Origin: Phycisphaerales bacterium
GTDB taxonomy: Bacteria; Planctomycetota; Phycisphaerae; Phycisphaerales; SM1A02
Length of the DNA: 62,350 bases
Assembly: GCA_009691805.1 (NCBI GenBank)
Contig: SIAK01000012.1
Coordinates: 1-62,350 of the forward strand
Reading direction: 5' to 3'
Positions 51,177 to 61,042 of this stretch are shown piece by piece. The number at the start of each line of letters is the position of its first letter. The first letter of the stretch is position 1. Under the pieces are notes generated by a model. That model saw nothing but the letters and a program-made list of their open reading frames with translations, searched no databases and was not told where the DNA came from. A program made the position numbers and the translations under genes.

Positions 51177-51853
51177 GTCAGTACGATCACTTTCCCGTTC
51201 GAGGCAGCGAACAATCGGAGCCCTTCACCGCGCTCGATGCGAACACCACGGCAGCTGCGGCTCGCGGCGGGAAGTGTGATGCGTTGGAGCGCCTCATCCA
51301 CGACGAAGACGGGCAGTGTCATCCGTTTACCTGCCGTTGTCACGGCGAATACTGGATGGACATCGGTCGCGATCGTCCAATGCGATGCAGTTGATGGATC
51401 CTCTTGCGTGGCGGTTGCTGTCGATTCAAACTGGAATCGACTCCCACCTGTGCTTGCGCCGTCAAGTGTGCAGGGCATGCGGGCAGTTTGCACGAACCAC
51501 GCGTGCGGAAGTGTTCGCGCACGTCGTCTATCGTTGCCTTCAATATGCAGTAGCGGAAGTGGCAGTCGCTTGCGGAACTCTTCGAACGGATCCGCCGCGT
51601 TCTCCTCGTGAGTGCTGCTCCATTGCGGAAGCGATCCAGCGATGACGAGTCGACGTGCAGAGGCTCGAAATGCCGCGCGTTCGATGCGATGGAGCGCCTC
51701 CTCATCAAGCGCGTGATCGGCATCTTGGTCGCTCGGATGAAGCCCCGCGATGACGAGCGTCTGTGCATGCGGAAAGCACATCGCGCGCTCGGGCATCAAG
51801 ATGACCTCGGTGCCGCCGAGCATGAGTTTCACATCCGCGTCATCCGTGCGCAT
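51173..51853 (-). CDS. PdeM-like metallophosphoesterase homologue without metal ligands
   Basis: The fold pattern matches PdeM (a phosphoesterase associated with ligase-linked DNA damage response): ILMPERAMCFPHAQTLVIAGLHPSD parallels LLPERA...TLLVADLHLGK. Key residues have changed: the metal-binding ADLH is AGLH, the GD-x-x-H motif reads AGSLPQWSS and GNHD reads GNDRR. No full set of metal ligands remains, so catalysis is unlikely. Product 226 residues from ATG 51853. It shares an ATGA junction with the next minus-strand gene and is divergent from the nitrilase. The fold assignment is inference from three aligned segments. Confidence 0.6.
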   Translation of the reverse strand: MRTDDADVKLMLGGTEVILMPERAMCFPHAQTLVIAGLHPSDQDADHALDEEALHRIERAAFRASARRLVIAGSLPQWSSTHEENAADPFEEFRKRLPLPLLHIEGNDRRRARTLPHAWFVQTARMPCTLDGASTGGSRFQFESTATATQEDPSTASHWTIATDVHPVFAVTTAGKRMTLPVFVVDEALQRITLPAASRSCRGVRIERGEGLRLFAASNGKVIVLT

Positions 51854-51894
51854 GCATTCAATGATACACGTCGCGCGCGAGGGGGTTCCTCCGT

Positions 51895-51900
51895 TACCTT
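51895..51900 (+). promoter_or_regulatory. Candidate -10 box before the nitrilase
   Basis: TACCTT, then 7 nt, then ATG 51908. Same spacing as at lptB and kdsC. No -35 recognised. Confidence 0.3.
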
Positions 51901-51907
51901 TCCCAGT

Positions 51908-52906
51908 ATGCCCATCGAGCGTTATGCCGCTGCTGCCATTCAAACTGCCTTTGCGAACCCGAAGACGCGCGACGAAATCGCGCAGCGGACGGAACGCATG
52001 ATTGCGATGGCGGATCAGACGGTCAGTGGATACGCACCGTTCTTTGATGTGCGACTCATTGCATTTCCAGAATTCGCGCACGCGGCGCCGTGCTACTTCA
52101 CCGTGGAAGAGTTGATTGATCATCTCGCGGTGGAGATTCCTAATGAGCACACCGACGCATACGCGCGATTTTCCAAGCGCACGGGTTGCTACGTGCAAAC
52201 GGGCACGTTCCTCGAAGTCGACAAGAAGTATCCAGGCGTTGTCTTCAACACGACCTGCTTGATCGGACCGGACGGCATCTTGTTGAAGTATCGCAAGGTG
52301 AATCCGTGGATTCCGTGGGAAGTGCATGCGAGCCCGCACGATATTCCTGGTTACTCGGAGGAATTGTTCCCTGTCGCGGACACGGAGATTGGCAAGATCG
52401 GCTGCGCGATTTGTTACGACTGGCTCTTTCCTGAAGCGATTCGTCAGCTCGCATTCAATGGCGCAGAGATTCTCATTCGCGTGAGTGCGTACATGGATCC
52501 GTGGGGCGCGACTGCGCCGATGGACTGGTGGACGACGATCAATCGCGCGCGTGCTATTGAGAACACCGCGTTCGTGCTCGCGTGCAATCAGGGGGCGAGT
52601 TTCGAGGGATATCCGCCGTTTTCGTGGCCTGGTGGTTCGATGGCGATTGACTTTGATGGTCGCATCCTCGCGCAAGCGGACGCAGGTGCAGGTGAAAAAG
52701 TTGTCGTCGCGCCTATTGATCTTGCGGCATTACGCGACGCTCGCGCGCGTCGGCGTGGTCATGACATGCGAGCTCACTATCGAGCAGAGGCGTATCCCTA
52801 CGCCGCGCAGCCGATGTTTACGCGAGCAGGCGCAGAGCGCATCGCGATTGAAATGAACGATGCGCGCATCGCGCGAGCGAAGAAACGCGCTGAGGAATCG
52901 CGCTGA
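51908..52906 (+). CDS. Nitrilase / carbon-nitrogen hydrolase
   Basis: The catalytic triad is present: Glu in FPEFAH, Lys in LKYRKVNPW, and Cys in GCAICYDWLFPE. An NRARAIENTAFVLACNQG segment and a GRILAQADAG strand follow, as in amidases and beta-ureidopropionase-type members of the superfamily. Product 332 residues. The ATG at 51908 is preferred; the frame extends upstream to 51608 but overlaps the divergent PdeM-like gene. Its stop overlaps the next start by one base (TGATG). Substrate (amide, nitrile or N-carbamoyl compound) is not determinable. Confidence 0.92.
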   Translation: MPIERYAAAAIQTAFANPKTRDEIAQRTERMIAMADQTVSGYAPFFDVRLIAFPEFAHAAPCYFTVEELIDHLAVEIPNEHTDAYARFSKRTGCYVQTGTFLEVDKKYPGVVFNTTCLIGPDGILLKYRKVNPWIPWEVHASPHDIPGYSEELFPVADTEIGKIGCAICYDWLFPEAIRQLAFNGAEILIRVSAYMDPWGATAPMDWWTTINRARAIENTAFVLACNQGASFEGYPPFSWPGGSMAIDFDGRILAQADAGAGEKVVVAPIDLAALRDARARRRGHDMRAHYRAEAYPYAAQPMFTRAGAERIAIEMNDARIARAKKRAEESR

Positions 52907-55900
52907 TGCATGGTGGACGCGCGTGGTGGATTGCAGCGAGCGCAACAACACTCGTGACCGTGATGCTTGGTTGTCCCGGCAAGTCGACGCCGCTGACACC
53001 ACCAGCAGTCACGCGCATGAATGATGCGGCAGCACGCGTGGGTCAGTTTGATTTCAAGACCGCGGAGGCGGAGTTTGCCGCGCTTTCGCTGGCGTTTCCC
53101 GACAACGAAGATCTGCTGTTCAACATTGCAGTCGCGCGGATGAATCAATCGGAAGAGGGTTCGCAAGCAGACGCGCTTGAGCAGTTGCGAGGGTTGATGG
53201 TGCGAAGTCCTGCGAACTTGCGCGCGCAATACGCGGCAGCCCTTTGCTTGCTCTATCTCGGAAAGCCTGAAGAAAGCGCGCCGCTCTTCGAAGGCATCGC
53301 GAAACAACGACCATCCGACGCGTACGCGGCGTACTTCGCCGGCGCTTCACTCGACGCGATGGACAAGCACGCCGAGGCGCTCGTCTATTTTCAACAGGCG
53401 GCAACGCTTGAGCCGCATCTCAAGAGTGCGTGGCTTGGTGTGCAGCGTTGCGCGCGAAGACTTGGAGATGAAGCGCTCGCGGATTCCGCACTCGCAACGT
53501 TTGAAACCTTGCTCGAACATCCGCGCGCGTTGACGGCGGAGTTCAAGTACACGCGCATGGGAGAACTCGCGCTCGTCGCGCTCCCGAGCGAACCTGAATC
53601 CGTCGCGAGGAAAACAGCGAACTGGGATGGCTGCTTCGCCGCAGTAGAACCACTCGTCATCGAGAGTGAATCAGCGAGCGTCTTGCATTGGGGTGCAGAT
53701 CTTCGCGCGAGTGCAGTGACTGTCGATCTGAACGACGATGGATTGCAAGACCTTGTCTTGCTTCGCGCATTTGCCACGGCGGGAACAGATCTTCCTCCGA
53801 ATGCCGTGTTGCTTGCGAGCCCGCGCGGGAGTTACACGCTTGATCGCACGCATGCTGCGGCCATGATCACTGAAGTCAATGCGCTCTTGGTCGGCGACAT
53901 TGACAATGACACCGAGGATGATTTGTACTTCTGTCGCGAGGGAAGCAATGTGCTCTTGATGCGCGATGCCGAAGGAAAGTATCGCGACAGGACTGCGGCG
54001 TTCGGCGTCGCAGGAAGTGGCAGCCCGACAGTGGATGGCTCACTTGCAGATCTTGATCAAGATGGCGACCTCGATCTCTTTCTTGTGCACAGCAGCGGAA
54101 AGAACGAACTGCTCGCGAACAACCTCGATGGAACATTTCGCGCGCTCGGTGTCGACCAAGGACTTGCGTTCGATGATCGTCCATCCCGTCAAGTACTCGT
54201 CACGGATATCGATCAAGATCGCGATGTTGACATCGTCGTGCTCAAAGCAAGCGCGCCGCATGAAGTTTGGATGTCCGACCGCGTGTGGAAGTGGAGCCGC
54301 TCGAATGCGTATGACGCGTTTGAGGCGCGCCCCGCGCTCGGTGTGGTTGCGGTGGATGCATTCTCGAGTGCGACCCGCTCGCTGTTGACCCTCAATGCCA
54401 GCACGATCGCGAAGTTTGATCCTCAGGCGCGTGCGTGGAGCCGCACGCTTGAGACAGCGCGCGGAGGCGAGCCGGAAGCGCTCTCGATCAGTGATGTGAA
54501 TGGTGATGGACTGAGCGACCTTATCGAGCAACACTCGGGTTGCACGGTGATTCGCGATGCGAATCTCGAAGCATTGCACACCATCACCGCTCCTCTAGGC
54601 ACGACCACGAGTTATCTCTTCGCGCTTGATCCAGTCAAGGGAGACGCGTTGCTCTATCTACGCAAGGGCGCCGGCCCAATGATTGCGCGCGCAGGCAAGT
54701 CGCGGATGCAGTTTGCCGCTGTGCAGTTGCGTGGACGCGATGACGTGAGCCAGTCGATGCGTTCGAACGCGAGCGGACTCGGCGCGTCGTTTGTCGCGCG
54801 CGTCGGCAATCAATGGACGGGTGGAACGATGGCGCGTACATCGAGTCGCGCAGGGCAGTCGCTCGCGCCGATCCCGTTTGGGCTCGGCAACGCGATGCGT
54901 GCGGACTTCATCGAGATTGATTGGTCGGACGGCGTGATGCAAACCGAACGCGCGATTCGCGCCGGCGAGATTGCGCGCATCACGGAGACGCAACGGCAAC
55001 TTTCGAGTTGCCCTGTGCTCTTCGCTTGCAACGGCGAGCGCATGGAGTTTGTGACGGATCTTCTCGGTGTTGGCGGACTCGGTTACCTCTTGGAACCAGG
55101 CGTTTATAGCGAGCCGCGTCCCAACGAAGTGCTTGTGTTGCCCGAAGGTTCGCTCGCTGCAACGGACGATGGAATGTTGCGCATCGCACTTGCGGAGCCG
55201 ATGGAAGAATCATGCATGCTCGACGCACTGACGCTCGAAGCGATTGATCTTCCCAACGGTTGGGAGATCGCGCCTGATGAACGGCTGGGCATCTTTGGTG
55301 CACCGCCGACGGGTGAAATTGTTGCGTGGAAAACAGAGTGGCTGCCAACGAGCGAGCCTGCTCTGCGGCTACGCGATGGAGTTGCGAAGGAATTGCCCGC
55401 GCATGATCGACGATTCATTGGTCGGCTCGCGTCGGAGTACACCGTGGATCTCGCGTTCGAAGCAGACATCACGCAATTGCAGGATCCGTGGCTCATCATC
55501 GATGGATGGGTCGAGTATCCGTATTGCCAGACGATGTTCGCTGCATGGCAAGCGGGCGCGAAGTTCCGCGCACCAAGCCTTGAAGCGCGCGCGGCCGATG
55601 GAACTTGGAAGGAGCTCGTCTCCGAGTGGGGGTATCCCGCGGGAATGCCGCGAAGGATGGCATTGCCGATCGCGCGACTCGAATTGCCTGAAGGATGCAG
55701 GCAGCTTCGCATGCGTACCAACATGGAAATCTATTTCGATGCGATCCGACTGATTGAACGCGAGGCGCTGCCAAACGCGCGAGTTTCGCTTCCGCTCGCG
55801 TCCGCGTCACTCACAAGCGTTGGCTTCGCGAAGCGCACGACCTCTGCGCAAGCGCGTCCGTTCTATGATCACGCGCAGCCATTGCCACTGTGGGATTGTC

Positions 55901-56205
55901 GATTTCAGCGCGGGCTCTATTCGGAATTTGGTGATGTACAAACGCTCCTCGACAAGGATGACAACGCGCTCGTCGTCTTCGGCCCTGGCGAAGAAGTCGC
56001 CTGCGCGTTTGTTGCGCCTGCATTGCCTGCAGCCGTTGGAACAACCCGACGATTCGTGCTCACCACGCGCGGATGGTGCAAGGACATGGACCTGTTCACG
56101 CGTGACGGTGAGACGATCGAGCCGTTGCCGTCGAAGGGTTCTCGAAGCGACGAATCAGCGCAACTGATGCAGCGAACTCGGACGCGTTGGATGGGCGGTC
56201 GATAG
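52906..56205 (+). CDS. Giant lipoprotein with TPR, FG-GAP/VCBS and UnbV domains
   Basis: The 1099-residue product has a lipoprotein signal (lipobox MLGC at residue 23), then TPR-like helices (about 40-190, e.g. AEAEFAALSLAFPDNEDLLFN). Five FG-GAP/VCBS calcium-type repeats follow: TVDLNDDGLQDLVLL, VGDIDNDTEDDLYF, LADLDQDGDLDLFLV, VTDIDQDRDVDIVVL and ISDVNGDGLSDLIE. After these comes a UnbV/ASPIC-type region (about 600-690, including FIEIDWSDGVMQTE). The last 400 residues are beta-rich with six Cys and are not assigned. It would be periplasmic or cell-surface, with a propeller-like scaffold. It is the first of three packed large genes and follows the nitrilase by one overlapping base. Confidence 0.87.
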   Translation: MHGGRAWWIAASATTLVTVMLGCPGKSTPLTPPAVTRMNDAAARVGQFDFKTAEAEFAALSLAFPDNEDLLFNIAVARMNQSEEGSQADALEQLRGLMVRSPANLRAQYAAALCLLYLGKPEESAPLFEGIAKQRPSDAYAAYFAGASLDAMDKHAEALVYFQQAATLEPHLKSAWLGVQRCARRLGDEALADSALATFETLLEHPRALTAEFKYTRMGELALVALPSEPESVARKTANWDGCFAAVEPLVIESESASVLHWGADLRASAVTVDLNDDGLQDLVLLRAFATAGTDLPPNAVLLASPRGSYTLDRTHAAAMITEVNALLVGDIDNDTEDDLYFCREGSNVLLMRDAEGKYRDRTAAFGVAGSGSPTVDGSLADLDQDGDLDLFLVHSSGKNELLANNLDGTFRALGVDQGLAFDDRPSRQVLVTDIDQDRDVDIVVLKASAPHEVWMSDRVWKWSRSNAYDAFEARPALGVVAVDAFSSATRSLLTLNASTIAKFDPQARAWSRTLETARGGEPEALSISDVNGDGLSDLIEQHSGCTVIRDANLEALHTITAPLGTTTSYLFALDPVKGDALLYLRKGAGPMIARAGKSRMQFAAVQLRGRDDVSQSMRSNASGLGASFVARVGNQWTGGTMARTSSRAGQSLAPIPFGLGNAMRADFIEIDWSDGVMQTERAIRAGEIARITETQRQLSSCPVLFACNGERMEFVTDLLGVGGLGYLLEPGVYSEPRPNEVLVLPEGSLAATDDGMLRIALAEPMEESCMLDALTLEAIDLPNGWEIAPDERLGIFGAPPTGEIVAWKTEWLPTSEPALRLRDGVAKELPAHDRRFIGRLASEYTVDLAFEADITQLQDPWLIIDGWVEYPYCQTMFAAWQAGAKFRAPSLEARAADGTWKELVSEWGYPAGMPRRMALPIARLELPEGCRQLRMRTNMEIYFDAIRLIEREALPNARVSLPLASASLTSVGFAKRTTSAQARPFYDHAQPLPLWDCRFQRGLYSEFGDVQTLLDKDDNALVVFGPGEEVACAFVAPALPAAVGTTRRFVLTTRGWCKDMDLFTRDGETIEPLPSKGSRSDESAQLMQRTRTRWMGGR

Positions 56206-56241
56206 GATTTTCGTTGACGCACGATTCGCGTCGTACCAACT

Positions 56242-59124
56242 ATGTCTAGCGCCTATCCACAGCCTGTTGGACCTCGACTCAAACCGCTGCTCGCGAGCGT
56301 GTTCTTGCTCTTCGCGCTGCTGTGCGTGAACAGCGCGTATCTGTCGACGGTGACTTTTCTGGAGTGGTTGAGCGGCGCGACGTATCAAGATCAGTTCTAT
56401 CTCTGGAATTTTCTCGCGCACCTTGTGCTCGGTCTGCTCCTCGTTGTGCCAACGATTCTCTTTGGAATCTTCCATTGGCGAAACGTCTTGGATCGACCAA
56501 ATCCGCGCGCGAAAACTGCGGGCATCGCGACGCTCGTGCTCGCCATCGCGTTGCTCGCGACAGGCGTCGCGCTGACTCGTGTCGAACTCTTCGGTCGGAT
56601 CGTTGGCATGCAAGACCCAGACGCGCGCACAGGCGTGTATTGGGCGCACGTTGCGCTGCCCTTCTTGGCCGCATGGGTCTTTGTGATCCATCGACTCTCA
56701 GGTCGACGCATCAAGTGGAAGATCGGCGCGCGTTGGAGCATCGCAGCAGTGGGCGCGGCGGCGCTCGCGTGGAGCGTGCATGTGTTCATGCCAACACCAG
56801 GCGCGATGCAACCGCAGGCGGGGGACAAGTATTTCGAACCATCCCTCGCGCGCACTGCGGACGGCGGATTCATCGATCCGAAGCATCTTTTGATGAACGA
56901 CTATTGCATCGAGTGCCACGCGGATGTGCACGCTTCGTGGCTCGCGTCCGCACACGCGGCGAGTTCGTTCAACAATCCGTTTTACACGGCAAGTGTGCGG
57001 GAGACTCGTCGTGAAGCATTCGCGCGTGAGGGCAGCGTGCAGGACGCTCGCTTCTGCGCGGGTTGTCATGACCCAGTGCCGTTCTTCTCAGGAAGTTTCG
57101 AAGCGGCAAAGTGGGATGATCCAAACTACGACCTCAGCGCGGATCCGCTCGGCACCGCGAGCCTTACGTGCACAAGTTGCCACAGCATCGTGAGCATCAA
57201 TTCCAATCGAGGGAATGCGGATTACACCATCGAAGCGAGTCCGCAGTATCCGTTCGCATTCTCGCAGTCACCACTCTTGCAGTGGGTCAATCGGCAACTC
57301 GTGAAGTCGAAGCCGTCCTTTCACAAGCACACCTATCTCAAGCCTGAAGTGCATCGCCAGAGCGAATTCTGTGGCGCCTGTCACAAAGTGTTTCTACCCG
57401 AAGCGCTCAACGATTATCGATTCATTCGAGGACAAGATCATCTCGACTCGTTCTTGCTCTCGGGTGCTTCGGGCTTTGGCGCGCAGAGTTGGCATGCGCC
57501 GCAGAAGGCATTCAATCAGTGCAACGACTGCCACATGACCGCGGAGCCTTCGAACGATTTCGCGGCGCGCGATCGCGACGGTTCTGGCACGCGCACGATC
57601 TTGTCGCATCTCTTTCCGAGTGCAAACACCGCGCTTGCGATGGTGCGTGTCGATGATGGTGCGGCCTTTGATCTCGACAGTGTGCTGCATGCGCACGCGA
57701 AGTTCAACGACAAGACAATCAGGCTTGATCTCTTTGGAATTCGCGAAGGCACTGCACCCGATGCGACGCAGCACGCACCGCTGGCGGAAACTGCAACGCT
57801 GCCGATTCTTGATGCGGGCAAGACGTATGTGCTGGAAGTCATCGTGCGTACAAATCGCATCGCGCATGAATTCACGCAAGGAACAGCGGATTCCAACGAG
57901 GTGTGGCTTGACGCGGTTGCGACGGCGCCGCTGCGCGAGATCGGACGCATCGGCGGCATGACGAAAGAAGGGGCGGTCGATCCGTGGAGCCGTTTCTACA
58001 ACGCGTTCGTGATTGATCGCGAAGGTCATCGCATTGATCGACGCAATCCGCAGGATATTTTCACCGCGGTGTACAACAATCAGATTCCACCGGGGGCTGG
58101 CGATCTCACAAGAGTTCAGTTCACAGTGCCTGACGATGTGACGGAGCCGATCACGCTGTCGGTGCGCGTGCTCTATCGCAAGTTTGACGCGACGTATCTA
58201 GCATTTGTGTTTGAAGGGAAGGCAATTCCAGAGTTGCCAATACTCGTGCTCGCGGAATCTGCGATCACCTTTGGTATTCGCACGAGTGCTGGTGATATCG
58301 TCGATGCCGTCGAGCGCGTCTTCGATGCGACGAAAGCGCCGAGCGCTGCAGACCGTTGGTATGACTACGGCATCGCTCTCGCGCGCGAGGGCGATCGTGG
58401 CGCGGGCCGCGGGAACATGCGCGAAGCAGAGCGCGCGTTTGATCGCGTTGCGAAACTTGGCGATGCGCGCGGCATCCTTGGTGCCGCGCGTGTGCAGTTC
58501 AAAGAAGGTCGGCTCGCGGAAACCGCTGCATCGCTCGCACTTGCTTCGACTGCGGCAGAAGAACTCGACAGTGGAGTTTCTGCGTGGACCATCGCGTGGT
58601 TCAGTGCGCTCGCGGAGAAGCAACAGGGAAATCTCGCCGAGGCGATCGCGTTGTTCGACCGCGTTCGGCGCACAGATTTCGCGGGAGCGCGAGAACGCGG
58701 GTTTGATTTTTCGAAGGATGTGCGTGTCCTCAACGAACTCGCGCAATCGCTGCTCGATCTCGCGAGCCTGACGCAAGATAAGACGCATGCACACGAGCAT
58801 CGTGCGGTGGAATTGCTCGAACAATCCTGCGCGATCGATCCTGATCAACCGATTGCGCATTGGTTGCTTGCGCGCGCCCATGAAGCACTTGGTGCTGTGG
58901 ACGAGGCAGCGCGCGAGCGCCAATTGCATGAACGGTGCAAGGTCGATGACAACGCGAAGGATGAAGCAGTGCGATTGGCGCGCGAGCGATATCCCTGGGC
59001 GAATCACGCAGCGGAGGCGAGCGTGCTCTATCCATTACGAAGTGACGCGCGGTACATCGCGCCGCATGCTCCTCGCGTGCTCCTGTGTCAGCCCATCCCC
59101 ATTGCGCAAGGAGTTTCGAAGTGA
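56242..59124 (+). CDS. Membrane-anchored pentahaem cytochrome c with TPR domain
   Basis: The N-terminus has four or five membrane helices (residues 15-190). His pairs in FLAHLVLG...FGIFHW and YWAHVALPF...VIHR may bind haem b. A periplasmic region holds five CXXCH motifs at residues 222 (CIECH), 272 (CAGCH), 310 (CTSCH), 377 (CGACH) and 427 (CNDCH), in the style of cytochrome c554-like proteins. Beta-rich sequence (490-690) follows, then TPR-like helices (about 710-930). Product 960 residues. The stop overlaps the next start (GTGA). The combination of membrane cytochrome, multihaem domain and TPR in one chain is unusual. It likely transfers electrons between membrane and periplasm. Confidence 0.87.
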   Translation: MSSAYPQPVGPRLKPLLASVFLLFALLCVNSAYLSTVTFLEWLSGATYQDQFYLWNFLAHLVLGLLLVVPTILFGIFHWRNVLDRPNPRAKTAGIATLVLAIALLATGVALTRVELFGRIVGMQDPDARTGVYWAHVALPFLAAWVFVIHRLSGRRIKWKIGARWSIAAVGAAALAWSVHVFMPTPGAMQPQAGDKYFEPSLARTADGGFIDPKHLLMNDYCIECHADVHASWLASAHAASSFNNPFYTASVRETRREAFAREGSVQDARFCAGCHDPVPFFSGSFEAAKWDDPNYDLSADPLGTASLTCTSCHSIVSINSNRGNADYTIEASPQYPFAFSQSPLLQWVNRQLVKSKPSFHKHTYLKPEVHRQSEFCGACHKVFLPEALNDYRFIRGQDHLDSFLLSGASGFGAQSWHAPQKAFNQCNDCHMTAEPSNDFAARDRDGSGTRTILSHLFPSANTALAMVRVDDGAAFDLDSVLHAHAKFNDKTIRLDLFGIREGTAPDATQHAPLAETATLPILDAGKTYVLEVIVRTNRIAHEFTQGTADSNEVWLDAVATAPLREIGRIGGMTKEGAVDPWSRFYNAFVIDREGHRIDRRNPQDIFTAVYNNQIPPGAGDLTRVQFTVPDDVTEPITLSVRVLYRKFDATYLAFVFEGKAIPELPILVLAESAITFGIRTSAGDIVDAVERVFDATKAPSAADRWYDYGIALAREGDRGAGRGNMREAERAFDRVAKLGDARGILGAARVQFKEGRLAETAASLALASTAAEELDSGVSAWTIAWFSALAEKQQGNLAEAIALFDRVRRTDFAGARERGFDFSKDVRVLNELAQSLLDLASLTQDKTHAHEHRAVELLEQSCAIDPDQPIAHWLLARAHEALGAVDEAARERQLHERCKVDDNAKDEAVRLARERYPWANHAAEASVLYPLRSDARYIAPHAPRVLLCQPIPIAQGVSK

Positions 59125-61019
59125 GCGCGCCACACACAGAAGAAGATGAAGCGGTCGGCGTCGATAGCGACATCGGTATTGGATTTCGCAAGTCGCTGGG
59201 CGCGATCGTCATCATCGTGCTGATGGCCGGTGGCATTTGGTTCGCGCTCACAACCCCTGATCGATTGTTGAGCGGGTCCGACGAAGCGGTCGCGCCACCG
59301 AGTCCGCCGCCGACTGCACCCACTCGGGCGCCTGTGCTTGAGTTTGTCGATCGCGCGGTTGAGGCTGGCGTCGACTTCGTGCACGAGAGCGGAGCGCGTG
59401 GTGAAAAGTTGCTCCCCGAATGTTTGAGCGGCGGAGTCACGGTGGCGGATCTCAACGGTGACAGCAAGCCTGATTTGGTTTTCGCGCAAGGACAGCCGTT
59501 GCGCAACGATGCGAGCGATGCAGCGAACGGCAAGGGAGGCATCGTGATCTATCGCAATGTTTCGACGGCGGAGAAACTTGCATTCGTGCGTGAAGTCGCG
59601 CCGTCGTTTGGTGATGCGGGGCTCTACGCAAATGGATTCGCACTTGGCGATGTGAATGGTGATTCGAAACCTGATCTGTATGTGACTGCCGTCGGTCAAG
59701 CGCAGCTGCTTCTCAACGCGAGCGACGATGGCGGCGCGATTCGGTGGACGAATCAGACGAAAAGCGCTGGAATTACAGGCATTTCCGCTTGGAGTACTGC
59801 GGCGGGTTTTTTCGACCCTGATGTCGATGGTGACCTCGACATGCTTGAGTTGCATTATGTCGATTGGAGTCCCGTCATGGACGAAGCGGTCGCGTTCACA
59901 CTCGACGGCACGCATCGCGCGTACGGGCCTCCGACAGGATTTCGCGGAACGCACGCTCGACTGCTGGTGAACATGGGAGTCAATGCTCAGGGGGTGCCGC
60001 AGTTTGAGGACCAGAGCGACGCGAGTGGGGTGCAGATCGCGAATCCATCCACAGGAGTCCCCGTCGCGAAATCACTTGGCCTCGCCTTTGCAGATGTGAA
60101 TCACGACTTCAAGGTTGATGCGCTCGTGGCGAATGATCGCGTTCGAAAATTCGCGCTGCTCAATCGCTCGACGCCCGCCACAGGGGTGCGCTTTGAAGAC
60201 GGCGCTGGCGCGAGCGGATTTGCGTTCGATCGAGATGGCAATGCGACGGGCGCGATGGGGATTGATGTTGGATTTCCGATGGATGCCGACGCGAAGAATC
60301 TCGCGGTTGCGATTGGTAATTTTGCACAAGAACCGAGCGCGCTCTATCTGCTCGCGACTTCATCTCCGAGCATGACCGATGCTTCCCTGACGGAAGGGAT
60401 CGGCGCTGCGTCGCGTCCCTTTCTGACATTCGGCACAGTGTTTGCGGATCTTGATCTTGATGGACACGAAGAAATCGTGCAAGCAAACGGACATCTTGAA
60501 CCGGACATTGCGCAACTTCAAGCAGGGCAGACGTACGCACAGCGCGCGCAAGTCTTTTGGAACGTTGGCGAAGGTACGGAGGGTCCGCAGTTTGTCGAAC
60601 TCGCTGCAGCCAACACCGGAGCGCTCGCGACGCCGGCGGTTGGTCGCGCGCTCGCGGCGGTCGATCTCGACGGCGACTTGGATCTTGATCTCGTCCTCAC
60701 CTCGCTCGGCGGTGCGCCGCGCATTCTTGAGCAGGTCGGATCTCCCGCATCACGCGGGCAATCGGCGCTCGTCGTGGAACTTGATGTCGGTGCGAATCCA
60801 GGACTCGCGGCGGGCGCAGTAGTTGAGATTGATGTCGCGGGCAAGACGCAACGGCGCATTGTCAGCGCGACGCGAAGTTACCTCACCGCGCAAGAACCAG
60901 TGGCAACGTTTGGATTGGGGGGCGCGAAGTCGGTCGACGCAATTCGCGTGCGATGGAGCAACGGAACTTCTACGCAACTCGGTGCAACAGCAGCGGGGCG
61001 TGTGATCATCCAGCCCTGA
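59121..61019 (+). CDS. Membrane-anchored FG-GAP/VCBS and UnbV (CRTAC-like) protein
   Basis: The 632-residue product has a short cytoplasmic tail, one membrane helix (about residues 25-45, IVIIVLMAGGIWFAL), a Pro-rich linker, then FG-GAP repeats: VADLNGDSKPDLVFAQG, LGDVNGDSKPDLYV, FDPDVDGDLDMLEL, FADVNHDFKVDALVAND and LDLDGHEEIVQANG. A CRTAC1-like UnbV/ASPIC domain ends the chain, with ALAAVDLDGDLDLDLVL and VRWSNGTSTQL. The start GTG at 59121 overlaps the cytochrome gene. It is anchored in the membrane with its propeller outside, so it is positioned to contact the cytochrome or an extracellular partner. Confidence 0.87.
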   Translation: MSAPHTEEDEAVGVDSDIGIGFRKSLGAIVIIVLMAGGIWFALTTPDRLLSGSDEAVAPPSPPPTAPTRAPVLEFVDRAVEAGVDFVHESGARGEKLLPECLSGGVTVADLNGDSKPDLVFAQGQPLRNDASDAANGKGGIVIYRNVSTAEKLAFVREVAPSFGDAGLYANGFALGDVNGDSKPDLYVTAVGQAQLLLNASDDGGAIRWTNQTKSAGITGISAWSTAAGFFDPDVDGDLDMLELHYVDWSPVMDEAVAFTLDGTHRAYGPPTGFRGTHARLLVNMGVNAQGVPQFEDQSDASGVQIANPSTGVPVAKSLGLAFADVNHDFKVDALVANDRVRKFALLNRSTPATGVRFEDGAGASGFAFDRDGNATGAMGIDVGFPMDADAKNLAVAIGNFAQEPSALYLLATSSPSMTDASLTEGIGAASRPFLTFGTVFADLDLDGHEEIVQANGHLEPDIAQLQAGQTYAQRAQVFWNVGEGTEGPQFVELAAANTGALATPAVGRALAAVDLDGDLDLDLVLTSLGGAPRILEQVGSPASRGQSALVVELDVGANPGLAAGAVVEIDVAGKTQRRIVSATRSYLTAQEPVATFGLGGAKSVDAIRVRWSNGTSTQLGATAAGRVIIQP

Positions 61020-61042
61020 GCAGTCGCTCGAAACAGCGGTGA

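Noticed and set aside
51173-52675. 500-codon minus-strand ORF covering most of the nitrilase
   Set aside because: Only the 3' part (to 51853) is a plausible gene; the rest is antisense to a clear nitrilase and is His/Arg-rich, a typical shadow in this GC-rich DNA.
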